A stretch of 55,717 nucleotides of DNA from Actinophytocola xinjiangensis. Its GTDB lineage: Bacteria; Actinomycetota; Actinomycetes; Mycobacteriales; Pseudonocardiaceae. Position numbers and translations under genes: made by a program. Below, piece by piece: positions 42,273 through 50,715 of this stretch; position 1 is the stretch's first letter, and every line of letters begins with the position of its first letter. The notes beneath the pieces were generated by a model, which saw nothing but the letters and a program-made list of their open reading frames with translations, was not told the origin of the DNA and searched no databases. Where the stretch lies: positions 1 to 55,717 of the forward strand of contig NZ_MSIF01000042.1 of NCBI RefSeq assembly GCF_001921215.1, in the 5' to 3' direction.

Positions 42273-43886
42273 TCACCCCGACTGCTCGCGAAGTTGCTGC
42301 CAGATCAGGAAGTATGCGCGATGCACGACGTGCGCGACCCGGCTTTGGGCTGGTGTGGCCCCGAAGGACGCGAACGAGCGCCACCAGCCGGCGCGTTCGA
42401 GGGCGTAGGCGGACAACTCCTTGTGCGGACGACCCTTGAGGCCCAGCTGCTCACCGATGTCGGCGCTGCTGCCGACCCGCAGCACCTCCTCGGCGAGGTC
42501 GTCGGGCATCGCGACGGCGCCCGACGTGACGAGTGTAAGCGCTTCCAACAGGCGGAGTTGGTGCGCCTCCGGTTTGGCCAGCAGCACCTCGATCGCGTCG
42601 TGCACCCGTTGCCGCTCACCGGGATCACCGGAGGCGTGGGCCAACGCCGTGACCGACGCGAGCGCCGCGGCGGCCTTGATGCCGTCGGCGCGGGCACGGA
42701 ACACCGCGTCCAGCCGGCCACGCACACCGGCCAGACCCGAGGCGTTGAGCAGCGTGCGGCGCAGCGAACCGGCGGTCAGCTCGGGGTCGGCGCGCAGCGC
42801 GTCCACCGCGCAGCGCACGCCGAACAGGTCGAGCTTCTCCAGCAGCCGGGTGCGGGTACCCGAGGGCACCTCGCACTCCCAGGTGGTGAAGATGTCCGCG
42901 GACATCAACATGGTCTCCCACGTCGCATCGTCCAGTTTGGACAGCGAGCGGAGCGCGTCGGCGTCGGCCGAGGTGAAGCCGCCGGACTCGGCGGACTCGG
43001 CGAGCAGACCGATCACCGGGATCACGTCGGCCACCCGCGGCTTGAGCGACTGCGCCTGCTTCTCCGCCAGCAGGCTCGCCGCCCGCCACACGTCGCCCTC
43101 GGAGCCGGCCACCGACTCCGGCGGGATGGTGTCGGCCTTGTTCAGCACGGCGATCGCGTTCACCGGGCCGGCGTCGCGGCTGGCGGTGGCGGCGGTGAAC
43201 GCGGCCAGCGCCTGCTGGTCGTCGGCGCGCACGCCCTGGGTGACGACGTAGAGCACGGCCTCCGCGCCGGCGACCGCGCTGCGCGAGGTCTGGTCCAGCT
43301 CGTCACCGCGCCCGTCCGGATCGGGCTCGGCGTCCTCGGCGGCCTCCCGCGCCGGCCCGTCGAGATCCGGCGCGCGGTGCTTGGCCGCGCCCAGCAGCTG
43401 CTCGGTGCGCCGCACCGACGCGGCGTCCAGCGAGCCGAGGCCCGGGGTGTCGATCACCGTCAGGTCGCGCAGCACCGCGTTGGTGAGATAGGCCTCCAGG
43501 TGGGAGACGTCGTCGAAGTTCACCTCAAGGTCGCCGGGGATCATGCCGGTCGCGTCGAAGGGCAGCACCTGCTTGCGGCCGTCGTGGAAGATCAGCTCCA
43601 CCCGGTCGACCGTGCCGTACTGGAACCGGGTGACCAGCCGGGTGCACTCCCCGACGTCGGTCGGCGCGACCCGGCGCCCGATGAGGGCGTTGACCAACGT
43701 CGACTTGCCGGACTTGATCCGCCCGGCGACCGCGACCTGCAACGGCGCGGACAGCCGGCGCAGCACCTCGCGGAAACCGGCGGCGGTCCTGGCGGACACC
43801 TGCGGTTGCAGCCGGGTGCACAGGTTGGCCACCGCTGCCGACAACGGTCCGGCGAGCGGTTGCCCCTGCTCGGCTACCGTCGTCAC
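42273..43886 (-). CDS. Dynamin family GTPase (second paralogue)
   Basis: 537 residues from GTG 43886, with AAGGGGAG upstream; GTG 43904 is less well placed. G1 AGRIKSGKS (54-62), G3 VIDTPGLGSLD, G4 LNKAD. Helical C-terminus without an obvious transmembrane hairpin, ending AQSRVAHVVHRAYFLIWQQL. Dynamin-like proteins often come as unequal pairs, one soluble-like and one membrane-inserted (as DynB/DynA), which fits this gene and the one at 39846. First gene of the unit; the 152-bp gap to the divergent kinase should contain both promoters. Confidence 0.88.
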   Translation of the reverse strand: MTTVAEQGQPLAGPLSAAVANLCTRLQPQVSARTAAGFREVLRRLSAPLQVAVAGRIKSGKSTLVNALIGRRVAPTDVGECTRLVTRFQYGTVDRVELIFHDGRKQVLPFDATGMIPGDLEVNFDDVSHLEAYLTNAVLRDLTVIDTPGLGSLDAASVRRTEQLLGAAKHRAPDLDGPAREAAEDAEPDPDGRGDELDQTSRSAVAGAEAVLYVVTQGVRADDQQALAAFTAATASRDAGPVNAIAVLNKADTIPPESVAGSEGDVWRAASLLAEKQAQSLKPRVADVIPVIGLLAESAESGGFTSADADALRSLSKLDDATWETMLMSADIFTTWECEVPSGTRTRLLEKLDLFGVRCAVDALRADPELTAGSLRRTLLNASGLAGVRGRLDAVFRARADGIKAAAALASVTALAHASGDPGERQRVHDAIEVLLAKPEAHQLRLLEALTLVTSGAVAMPDDLAEEVLRVGSSADIGEQLGLKGRPHKELSAYALERAGWWRSFASFGATPAQSRVAHVVHRAYFLIWQQLREQSG

Positions 43887-44038
43887 GTCCGCTCCCCTTT
43901 CCACCGTGCCGGACTACTGGTGTGTGCCTGATCGTCCCATGGCGGCCACGCCAACCGGCAGGGGTCAGCCCAGGGACGTACGGGTGATGAGACCTGCGCC
44001 GGACGCCGGGTGACCCGCCGGCTGCCTACTCTCGACCC

Positions 44039-45217
44039 GTGCGGCGGTTCAGTCTGTGGATGAAGGCTCATCCGTTCTTCGGTGACAGCGTGGTCGCCGG
44101 CCTGATCGTGCTGGTGGACCTGCTCCTCAACATGACCCGCGAGTTCACCGACGAGGCCGGGCAGACCCACCCCTGGTACGTCACCGTGCCGCTGATCCTG
44201 CTCGCCGTCGCGCCGCTGGTCTTCCGCCGCCGGTACCCGGTCGCCGTGGCCTACGCGGTGCTCGCCGCCAGCATCCCGCACGCCCTGCTCGAACTGGGCC
44301 TGGCCAGCGCCTTCACCACCTGCATCTCGCTGTACACGCTGGTCGCCTACGTCGGGCGGCGGCAGGCGCTGCTGTACGTGGTGGCCAACGCGGTGGTCAC
44401 CGGCATCCAGACGCCGCTGCAGGTGGACGACCGCGCCAACGTCGTGGCGATGCTGATCGTGGTGGCGCTGATGCTGGCGCTGTGCTGGGTGCTCGGCGAG
44501 TTCGTCGGGGCGCGCCGGGCCTACCACGAGGAGGTGGAGCGGCGGCTGTCCCTGCTGGAGGTCGAGCGCGACCACCAGGCGCGGATGGCGGTGAACGCCG
44601 AGCGTGCCCGGATCGCCCGGGAACTGCACGACGTGGTCGCGCATGCGGTGAGCGTGATGGTGGTGCAGGCCGACGGCGCGGCCTACGCCGTGCACACCAA
44701 GCCGGAGCTGGCCGAACGCGCGGTGAAGACGATCTCGGACACCGGCCGGGAGGCGCTCACCGAGCTGCGCCGGCTGCTGGGGCTGCTGCGCGACGAGGAC
44801 GCCGCCGGGGAGCTGACCCCGCAGCCGGGCGCCCAGTCGCTGGCCGAGCTCGCCGAACGGGTGCGCGAGGTGGGGCTGCCGGTGCGGCTGGAGATCGTCG
44901 GCGGGGTCGACGACCTGCCGGCCGGCATCGGCCTGGGGATCTACCGGATCGTGCAGGAGGCGTTGACGAACTCGCTCAAACACGCCGGTCAGGGCACCCA
45001 CGCGCGGGTGCGCGTGGTGCGCACGGCCGACCACGTCGAGCTGGACGTCTCCGACGACGGCCGGCACGCGATCCGCACGCTGCTGGGGGTGGCCGGCGGC
45101 AACGGGCTGATCGGCATGCGGGAACGGGCGCTGGTGTTCGGCGGGACGCTGGAGGCCGGGCCGGGACCGGGCGGCGGCTGGCAGGTCCGCGCACGCCTCC
45201 CGCTGCTCACCGAGTGA
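44039..45217 (+). CDS. Sensor histidine kinase (NarL-type partner)
   Basis: 392 residues from GTG 44039. Four to five N-terminal membrane helices (about 15-155) with almost no extracellular domain, then a coiled linker. HisKA_3 dimerisation domain with His197 in RARIARELHDVVAHAVSVMV. ATPase: IVQEALTNSLKHA, then GLIGMRERALVFGG. Membrane-sensing kinase of the LiaS/DesK style. Response regulator follows 18 bp after the stop. Confidence 0.92.
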   Translation: MRRFSLWMKAHPFFGDSVVAGLIVLVDLLLNMTREFTDEAGQTHPWYVTVPLILLAVAPLVFRRRYPVAVAYAVLAASIPHALLELGLASAFTTCISLYTLVAYVGRRQALLYVVANAVVTGIQTPLQVDDRANVVAMLIVVALMLALCWVLGEFVGARRAYHEEVERRLSLLEVERDHQARMAVNAERARIARELHDVVAHAVSVMVVQADGAAYAVHTKPELAERAVKTISDTGREALTELRRLLGLLRDEDAAGELTPQPGAQSLAELAERVREVGLPVRLEIVGGVDDLPAGIGLGIYRIVQEALTNSLKHAGQGTHARVRVVRTADHVELDVSDDGRHAIRTLLGVAGGNGLIGMRERALVFGGTLEAGPGPGGGWQVRARLPLLTE

Positions 45218-45235
45218 GGCGCTACGTTGACCTAT

Positions 45236-45892
45236 GTGATCAGGGTGGTGCTCGTCGACGACCAGGAGCTGATGCGGTTCGGCTTCCGCATGGTGCTCGA
45301 CGCGCAGGAGGACATGGACATCGTCGGTGAGGCGGGCAACGGCGCGCAGGCCGTCGCGCTGGCCGAGTCGCTGCGCCCGGACGTGGTGCTGATGGACGTG
45401 CGGATGCCGGTGCTCGACGGGGTCGAGGCCACCAAGCAGATCACCGAGGCCGGGTTCGCGAAGGTGCTGGTGATGACCACCTTCGACCTCGACGAGTACG
45501 CGCTTTCCGCGCTGCGCAACGGGGCCAGCGGTTTCCTGCTCAAGGACACGCCGCCGGCGCACCTGGTCTCGGCGCTGCGCTCGGTCGCCTCGGGCGACGC
45601 CGTCGTCTCACCGAGCGTGACCCGACGGTTGCTCGACCGGTTCCTCGGTTCGGCCGGCGGTCAGCTGCGGGACGCGGCGGTGCTCGACGTGCTGACCGAG
45701 CGGGAGCGCGAGGTGCTGCTGCTGATGGCGCAGGGCCTGTCCAACACCGAGATCGCGAGGAAGCTCTTCCTGTCCGAGGCGACGGTGAAGACCCACGTCG
45801 GCCGCGTGCTGTCCAAACTGGACCTGCGGGACCGGGTGCAGGCCGTGGTCCTGGCGTACGAGACCGGTCTGGTCCGCCCCGGCGAGCACTGA
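45236..45892 (+). CDS. LuxR/NarL-type response regulator
   Basis: 218 residues from GTG 45236 (TTG 45227 would add three). Receiver domain with phospho-acceptor Asp54 in VVLMDVRMP, acidic pair in VVLVDDQE, switch Thr in MTTFDLDEY. LuxR helix-turn-helix near 150-212 (LTEREREVLLLMAQGLSNTEIARKL..., VKTHVGRVLSKL). It probably controls the ABC exporter 211 bp downstream; target not shown. Confidence 0.93.
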   Translation: MIRVVLVDDQELMRFGFRMVLDAQEDMDIVGEAGNGAQAVALAESLRPDVVLMDVRMPVLDGVEATKQITEAGFAKVLVMTTFDLDEYALSALRNGASGFLLKDTPPAHLVSALRSVASGDAVVSPSVTRRLLDRFLGSAGGQLRDAAVLDVLTEREREVLLLMAQGLSNTEIARKLFLSEATVKTHVGRVLSKLDLRDRVQAVVLAYETGLVRPGEH

Positions 45893-45909
45893 GCGGCGCC
45901 ACCGGGCGA

Positions 45910-45930
45910 AACCCCGATCGCACCGGGGTT
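45910..45930 (+). terminator. Weak hairpin after the two-component system
   Basis: AACCCCG / CGGGGTT with a 7-nt loop, 17 bp past the response regulator stop. The rest of 45931-46103 probably carries the ABC operon promoter, with AGGGAGAG before the ATG. Confidence 0.35.
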
Positions 45931-46103
45931 CGGTTCAGGGTCGACCTCAGGGTCGTAACGGATTCCACCAGCCTCTGGGTTGATGGAAGCTACCTCCAGA
46001 TGTTGACCCGAAGTGGCGACCACAGGTGGACGTGCGGGGGCACCCACCGGCGCCAGGATGTTGGACCAGTGGGGATCACGACCAAGACGTTCAGGGAGAG
46101 ACC

Positions 46104-47060
46104 ATGATTGAGGCAGTCGGCCTCAGCAAGCACTACGGGAAGACGGTCGCGGTCGACGACCTGTCGTTCACCGTCCGATCGGGTCGGGTCACGGGGTTCC
46201 TCGGCCCGAACGGCGCCGGCAAGTCGACCACGATGCGGATGATCCTCGGTCTGGACGCGCCGACCGCCGGCACCGTCCGCATCGACGGCAAGCGCTACCG
46301 CGAACTGCACCAGCCGCTGCGCACGGTCGGCGCGCTGCTCGACGCGAAGTGGGTGCACCCCAACCGTTCCGCCAGGGCGCACCTGCACTGGCTGGCCCGC
46401 TCCAACAAGATCTCGACCTCGCGGGTGGACGAGGTGCTGGAGATCGTCGGGCTGACCGGGGTGGCCAACCGGCGGGCCGGCGGGTTCTCGCTGGGCATGT
46501 CCCAGCGGCTGGGGATCGCCGCCGCGCTGCTCGGTGACCCGCAGGTGCTGCTGTTCGACGAGCCGGTGAACGGGCTGGACCCGGAGGGGATCCTGTGGAT
46601 CCGCCGGTTCATGCACCGGCTGGCCGACGAGGGCCGCACGGTGTTCGTCTCCAGCCACCTGCTCTCGGAGATGGCGTTGACCGCGCAGGAGCTGGTGGTG
46701 ATCGGCCGGGGGAAGCTGATCGCCCAGTGCAGCACCGACGAGTTCGTCGCCCAGGCGACGGAGAGCACGGTGACCGTGCGCAGCCCGCAGGCCGACCTGC
46801 TCGGCTCGGCGCTGCGCGACCAGGGTGGCGCGGTCCGCGCCGAGAACGGCCACCTCGTCGTGTCCGGTGTGGACATCACGGAGATCGGGGAACTGGCCGC
46901 CGCCAAGGGAATCGTCTTACACGAGCTGAGCCCGCAGCGCGGTTCGCTCGAGGAGGCCTTCATCCAGCTCACCGGCGACTCGGTGGAGTACCACGCCGCC
47001 GTCGGTGACCAGACCGCAGCCGCCGCGTCGGGCGCCGACCTGATGACCGCGGGGAAGTGA
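46104..47060 (+). CDS. ABC transporter ATP-binding protein
   Basis: 318 residues from ATG 46104, AGGGAGAG upstream. Walker A GPNGAGKST (34-42), signature LGMSQRLGIAAAL, Walker B VLLFDEPVNGLDPEG, switch His in SSHLLSEM. The last 100 residues form the C-terminal extension common to exporter ATPases of the DrrA/BcrA class. Partner permease follows by 4 bp. Substrate unknown; antibiotic, peptide or lipid export are possible. Confidence 0.93.
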   Translation: MIEAVGLSKHYGKTVAVDDLSFTVRSGRVTGFLGPNGAGKSTTMRMILGLDAPTAGTVRIDGKRYRELHQPLRTVGALLDAKWVHPNRSARAHLHWLARSNKISTSRVDEVLEIVGLTGVANRRAGGFSLGMSQRLGIAAALLGDPQVLLFDEPVNGLDPEGILWIRRFMHRLADEGRTVFVSSHLLSEMALTAQELVVIGRGKLIAQCSTDEFVAQATESTVTVRSPQADLLGSALRDQGGAVRAENGHLVVSGVDITEIGELAAAKGIVLHELSPQRGSLEEAFIQLTGDSVEYHAAVGDQTAAAASGADLMTAGK

Positions 47061-47064
47061 CGAC

Positions 47065-47826
47065 ATGACTCTGCTCGCCGTTGAACGAATCAAGCTGTTC
47101 ACCACGCGTTCGCCGATGTGGTGCACGCTGGCCGCGCTCGCGGTCACCATCGGGTTCGCCGCGCTGATCGCCGCCGTGGACACCGAGAACCTGCCGACGA
47201 TCGCCTCGACCCAGTTCGGCTACAGCTTCGGGCTGGTCGTGATCATGGTGATGGCCGCGCTGGCGATCACCACCGAGTACCGCTTCGGCACGATCCGGGC
47301 GACCTTCCAGGCGGTGCCCAACCGGTCGGCCGTGCTGCTGGCCAAGACCGGCGTGGTGGCGGCGTTCGCCGCGGTCATCGGTCTGGTGGCCGCGTTCGGT
47401 TCGGTCGGCATCGCCAAGCTCATCGAGTCGCGGGCCGACCTGGGCATCAACTCCGCCTTCGAGTGGCGGGCCACCGCCGGGGTCAGCCTGGTGTTCGCGG
47501 TGGCCGCGGTGATCGCGGTGGCCGTCGGCATCCTGGTGCGGCACTCGGCCGGCGCGGTGTCGCTGGTGCTGATCTACAGCCAGCTGGTGGAGAGCCTGGT
47601 CACGCTGATCCCGAACGTCGGGGACGACATCCAGAGGTGGATGCCCTTCTACGTGGCCAACAAGTTCCTCACCGGGGACCCGGACCTGACCAACCGGCCG
47701 ATCGCCGAGGGCCCGCCGCCGTCGCTCTCGACGCTGAGCCCGTGGTGGGCGCTGGCCTACTTCGCCGGGTTCGCGCTGGTCCTGCTGGTGATCGCGCTGT
47801 TCACCGCCAACAAGCGGGACGCCTAG
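47065..47826 (+). CDS. ABC transporter permease
   Basis: 253 residues with about six hydrophobic segments (near 18-40, 55-75, 100-122, 138-162, 170-190 and 230-248). An ABC-2-type motif ITTEYRFGTIRATFQAVPNR (about residues 69-88), resembling permease TxExxxGT motifs, is seen. Forms the membrane part of the exporter with the upstream ATPase. No obvious ligand-binding domain. Confidence 0.88.
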   Translation: MTLLAVERIKLFTTRSPMWCTLAALAVTIGFAALIAAVDTENLPTIASTQFGYSFGLVVIMVMAALAITTEYRFGTIRATFQAVPNRSAVLLAKTGVVAAFAAVIGLVAAFGSVGIAKLIESRADLGINSAFEWRATAGVSLVFAVAAVIAVAVGILVRHSAGAVSLVLIYSQLVESLVTLIPNVGDDIQRWMPFYVANKFLTGDPDLTNRPIAEGPPPSLSTLSPWWALAYFAGFALVLLVIALFTANKRDA

Positions 47827-48178
47827 GAACCGACGCCGCGAATCGCGGTGCGGGTGTGGGGACACCCGGACCACCGGGGCGCGGCAGCCTGGGGGACGAG
47901 CCCGGGTCACCTTTCGGGGGGTGGCCCGGGCTCTTCGTACGTGCGCCATCCGGGTGGTCCGGCAGCCCGGAAGGTAACGCTGTGTCGACGTTGGCCGATA
48001 GGCGAGGTGGGATGGGGCCGGGTTTTTACACCAATCAGTCCGATTAAGACCATGTTAAGCCACTGTGAGCCTGACCACACCAAGCGGACAGACCGGGCGT
48101 GGCCGGGTTCCATCGTGGTGAGAGCGATTCCCCAGTGCCCCCAACTACATATTCGAGGGTGTCCTTGGAGGTGGACTT
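47827..48178. other. 352-bp intergenic region with terminator of the ABC operon
   Basis: Contains the hairpin GAGCCCGGG (47898-47906) / CCCGGGCTC (47925-47933) followed by TTCGT, a good terminator. The remainder has two TTAAG elements (48044-48048, 48053-48057) and no coding signal. The promoter of the next gene should lie in the last 150 bp. TTGGAGGTGG precedes its GTG. Confidence 0.6.
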
Positions 48179-48856
48179 GTGACGGTGGTTGACACCGGCC
48201 CGTTTCCCGAAGCCACCGCGTCAGCGGCGGCGGTCGAGCAACGTCGCTCGTCGATCCCGTCCCCAGCGTCGGAAGCCGAACCGGACTCCCAGACGCGGCC
48301 ACCGGAGCCGCCGGAGTCCCTGGCCCCGGCTCCCCGGTCGGCCGTACGGGTGGAGCCCCTGATCGGCCTGGAGTGGTCCCAGGCCATCGAGATGTGGGGT
48401 GCCGAGGACGCGACGACCCCGGCCGAGGCCCGCCGGGCGTGGCTGCACCGCGCGCCGGAGTCCCAGGTCCTGACGCTGTACCGGAGCATCCGCCAGGCCG
48501 ACCCGCGCGCCCCGGCGCCGTGGTGGCTGCGGGCGCTGGCCGAGGGCTCACTGGCCTCCCGGACCGAGGGGTTCGCCGTCGAGGACCGGGTCGCCAAGCT
48601 GCTGTCCACCCGCTCCGGCTGGGTGTTCGTGCCGTGGGCGACCGAGGGCTCCTCCGGGTACTGGGAGTACGTGCCCTCCGAACGCAAGCTGTTCGAGCCG
48701 GGCATGCCCACGACGCTGATCCTCACCGACCGCCACCCCGGCTGGATCGACGTGCTGCGGGTGCACGCCGGGCAGACCCCGGACCCGGTGGCCGTCGCCG
48801 GCCTCGCGGACCTGCGGGCCAACCTCGCCCGGTTCGAGTCGATGGGACCCGCCTAG
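48179..48856 (+). CDS. Hypothetical protein upstream of trmB
   Basis: 225 residues, GTG start with GGAGGTGG ribosome-binding site. The first 60 residues are a Pro/Ser/Glu-rich disordered stretch. A compact region follows (about 60-225) with LEWSQAIEMWGAEDATTP, PWWLRALAEGSLASRTEGFAVEDRV and GYWEYVPSERKLFEPG. No family recognised and no membrane segments. Ends 9 bp before trmB, so probably co-transcribed. Confidence 0.7.
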   Translation: MTVVDTGPFPEATASAAAVEQRRSSIPSPASEAEPDSQTRPPEPPESLAPAPRSAVRVEPLIGLEWSQAIEMWGAEDATTPAEARRAWLHRAPESQVLTLYRSIRQADPRAPAPWWLRALAEGSLASRTEGFAVEDRVAKLLSTRSGWVFVPWATEGSSGYWEYVPSERKLFEPGMPTTLILTDRHPGWIDVLRVHAGQTPDPVAVAGLADLRANLARFESMGPA

Positions 48857-48865
48857 GCTTTTCCG

Positions 48866-49573
48866 GTGCCATCACCCGATCTCGCCGGCCGCCGCACGGT
48901 GGTCAGCTTCGTCAACCGCGGCGGCCGGATGACCGTCGGCCAGGCTCGCGCCTGGGAGCGTCACTGGTCAACGCTGGGCCGGGAGGTGAACGCGCTGCCG
49001 CCCGGCCCGGTGGACTTCACCGGCTGGTTCGGCCGCCCGGCCCCGGTGCTGCTGGAGATCGGCTCGGGGATGGGTGAGACGACCGCGCAGCTGGCCAAGG
49101 CGGCGCCGGAGCTGAACTACGTGGCGGTCGAGGTGTACCCGCCGGGGCTCGCGCAGCTGATGATGCGCGCGGAGACGATGGGCATCGAGAACCTGCGGCT
49201 GCTGCGCGGGGACGCGGTGGTGCTGCTGGAGGAGCACGTCGAGCCGGGTTCGCTGCACGCGGTGCGGATCTTCTACCCGGACCCGTGGCCGAAGAAGAAG
49301 CACCACAAGCGGCGCCTGGTCGACCGGGAGTTCGTCGCGCTGCTGGCGACCCGGCTGGCGCCCGGTGGGCGGGTGCACCTGGCGACGGACTGGGAGAACT
49401 ACGCCGAGCAGATGCTCGACGTGCTCACCGCGGAGCCGCTGCTGGCCAACGTGTACGCCGGTGAGCCGGGCGGCTGGGCGCCCCGGCCGTCGTGGCGTCC
49501 GCTGACGAAGTTCGAGAGCCGGGCCGAGGTCGAGGGCCGGATCAGCCGGGACCTCATCTTCGAACGTCGCTGA
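48866..49573 (+). CDS. trmB: tRNA (guanine(46)-N7)-methyltransferase
   Basis: 235 residues with a GTG start. SAM-binding motif LEIGSGMGETTAQLA, acidic motif II in YVAVEVYPPG, and the family signature FYPDPWPKKKHHKRRLV (about 138-154). It methylates N7 of G46 in the variable loop of tRNAs using SAM. Normal length. Confidence 0.96.
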   Translation: MPSPDLAGRRTVVSFVNRGGRMTVGQARAWERHWSTLGREVNALPPGPVDFTGWFGRPAPVLLEIGSGMGETTAQLAKAAPELNYVAVEVYPPGLAQLMMRAETMGIENLRLLRGDAVVLLEEHVEPGSLHAVRIFYPDPWPKKKHHKRRLVDREFVALLATRLAPGGRVHLATDWENYAEQMLDVLTAEPLLANVYAGEPGGWAPRPSWRPLTKFESRAEVEGRISRDLIFERR

Positions 49574-49621
49574 TGTCTGATTTGTTGTAGTTTTCCTGTC
49601 CGTACGCCTAGAATCCTGGTT

Positions 49622-50230
49622 GTGCGATCAGGAAATCAGTCAGGCGACCAAACACGCTCGTTCATCGAGCAGGCCCGGCGTGCCCAGATCATGCACGCGG
49701 CCGTCGAGACCATCGCCGAACTGGGCTTCGCCAAGGCGAGCCTGGTGCGCATCGCCGGCCGGGCCGGGATCAGCCCCGGCCTGATCTCCTACCACTTCGC
49801 CGGCAAGGACGAGCTGATCGAACGGGTCGTCACCGAGACCGTCACCGAGATCGGCGCGGCCATGCAGCGGCGGGTCGGCGACGCCGACACCTACCTCGAC
49901 ACCCTGCGCGCCCTGATCAGCGGCTTCGTGCTCTTCTGCGCCGAGAACCGCACCCGGATGTACGCCCTGCGCGAGATCGAGACCAACGGCGGCCCCGCCC
50001 CCGCCTCGGACACCGTCGGCGAACTGACCGGCCTGCTCGCCGACGGCCAACGCGACGGCGAGTTCCGCGAGTTCGACCCTCGGCTGATGGCCGTCACCAT
50101 CGACGCCGCGCTGCACGCGGTCCCCGGACAGCTCTACACCCGGTCCGACCTGGACCCCGCCCACTACGCCGAGGAGCTGGCGGAGACGTTCGCCCAGGCC
50201 GTGCGAAGGAGGAGGAAATGGCTGACCTGA
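49622..50230 (+). CDS. TetR family transcriptional regulator
   Basis: 202 residues, GTG 49622. Helix-turn-helix at about 18-65: QIMHAAVETIAELGFAKASL, IAGRAGISPGLISYHFAGKDELI. C-terminal ligand domain with GFVLFCAENRTRMYAL. Its 3' end overlaps the next gene by 13 bp, so it is likely co-transcribed with the PH-domain proteins and may control them. Confidence 0.92.
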   Translation: MRSGNQSGDQTRSFIEQARRAQIMHAAVETIAELGFAKASLVRIAGRAGISPGLISYHFAGKDELIERVVTETVTEIGAAMQRRVGDADTYLDTLRALISGFVLFCAENRTRMYALREIETNGGPAPASDTVGELTGLLADGQRDGEFREFDPRLMAVTIDAALHAVPGQLYTRSDLDPAHYAEELAETFAQAVRRRRKWLT

Positions 50231-50715
50231 CCGAGGTCCTCACCCCGCCCCGGCACCGCGTCGAACGCCGCGCGATGGGCTGGTGGGCGCTGCGCACGGC
50301 GGCGACGACGGCGGTGGCCGGCGGGGTGCTGTTGGCCGGCTACCTGCTGATCACCCCGTGGCGGCCGTGGACCGGCCCGGCGCTGCTGGTGGTGCTCGGC
50401 CTTGGCCTCGCGCACCTGCTGGTGACCCCGCCGTGGCGCTACGCGGTGCACCGCTGGGAGGTCACCGACGAGGCGGTCTACGTGCGCACCGGCTGGTTCG
50501 TCCGCGAGTGGCGGATCGCGCCGCTGTCGCGGGTCCAGACGGTGGACACCGTGCGTGGGCCGGTGCAGCAGGCGCTGGGCCTGGCCACCGTCACCGTCAC
50601 CACCGCCTCGGCCGCCGGCCCGGTCACGCTGGTCGGGCTCGACCAGCACACCGCACGCCGGGTGGCCGGGGAACTGTCCGCGATCACCGCGCGGACCAGG
50701 GGCGATGCCACGTGA
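50218..50715 (+). CDS. PH domain membrane protein (bPH2, YdbS-like)
   Basis: 165 residues. Two N-terminal membrane helices (about 20-65), then a bacterial PH domain (PF03703 type): YAVHRWEVTDEAVYVRTGWFVREWRIAPLSRVQTVDTVRGPVQ with the canonical R-I/V-x-x-V-x pattern. AAGGAGGAAATGG gives a strong ribosome-binding site. Overlaps the larger PH-domain gene (GTGA). YdbS/YdbT pairs in Bacillus affect antimicrobial peptide resistance. Confidence 0.85.
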   Translation: MADLTEVLTPPRHRVERRAMGWWALRTAATTAVAGGVLLAGYLLITPWRPWTGPALLVVLGLGLAHLLVTPPWRYAVHRWEVTDEAVYVRTGWFVREWRIAPLSRVQTVDTVRGPVQQALGLATVTVTTASAAGPVTLVGLDQHTARRVAGELSAITARTRGDAT

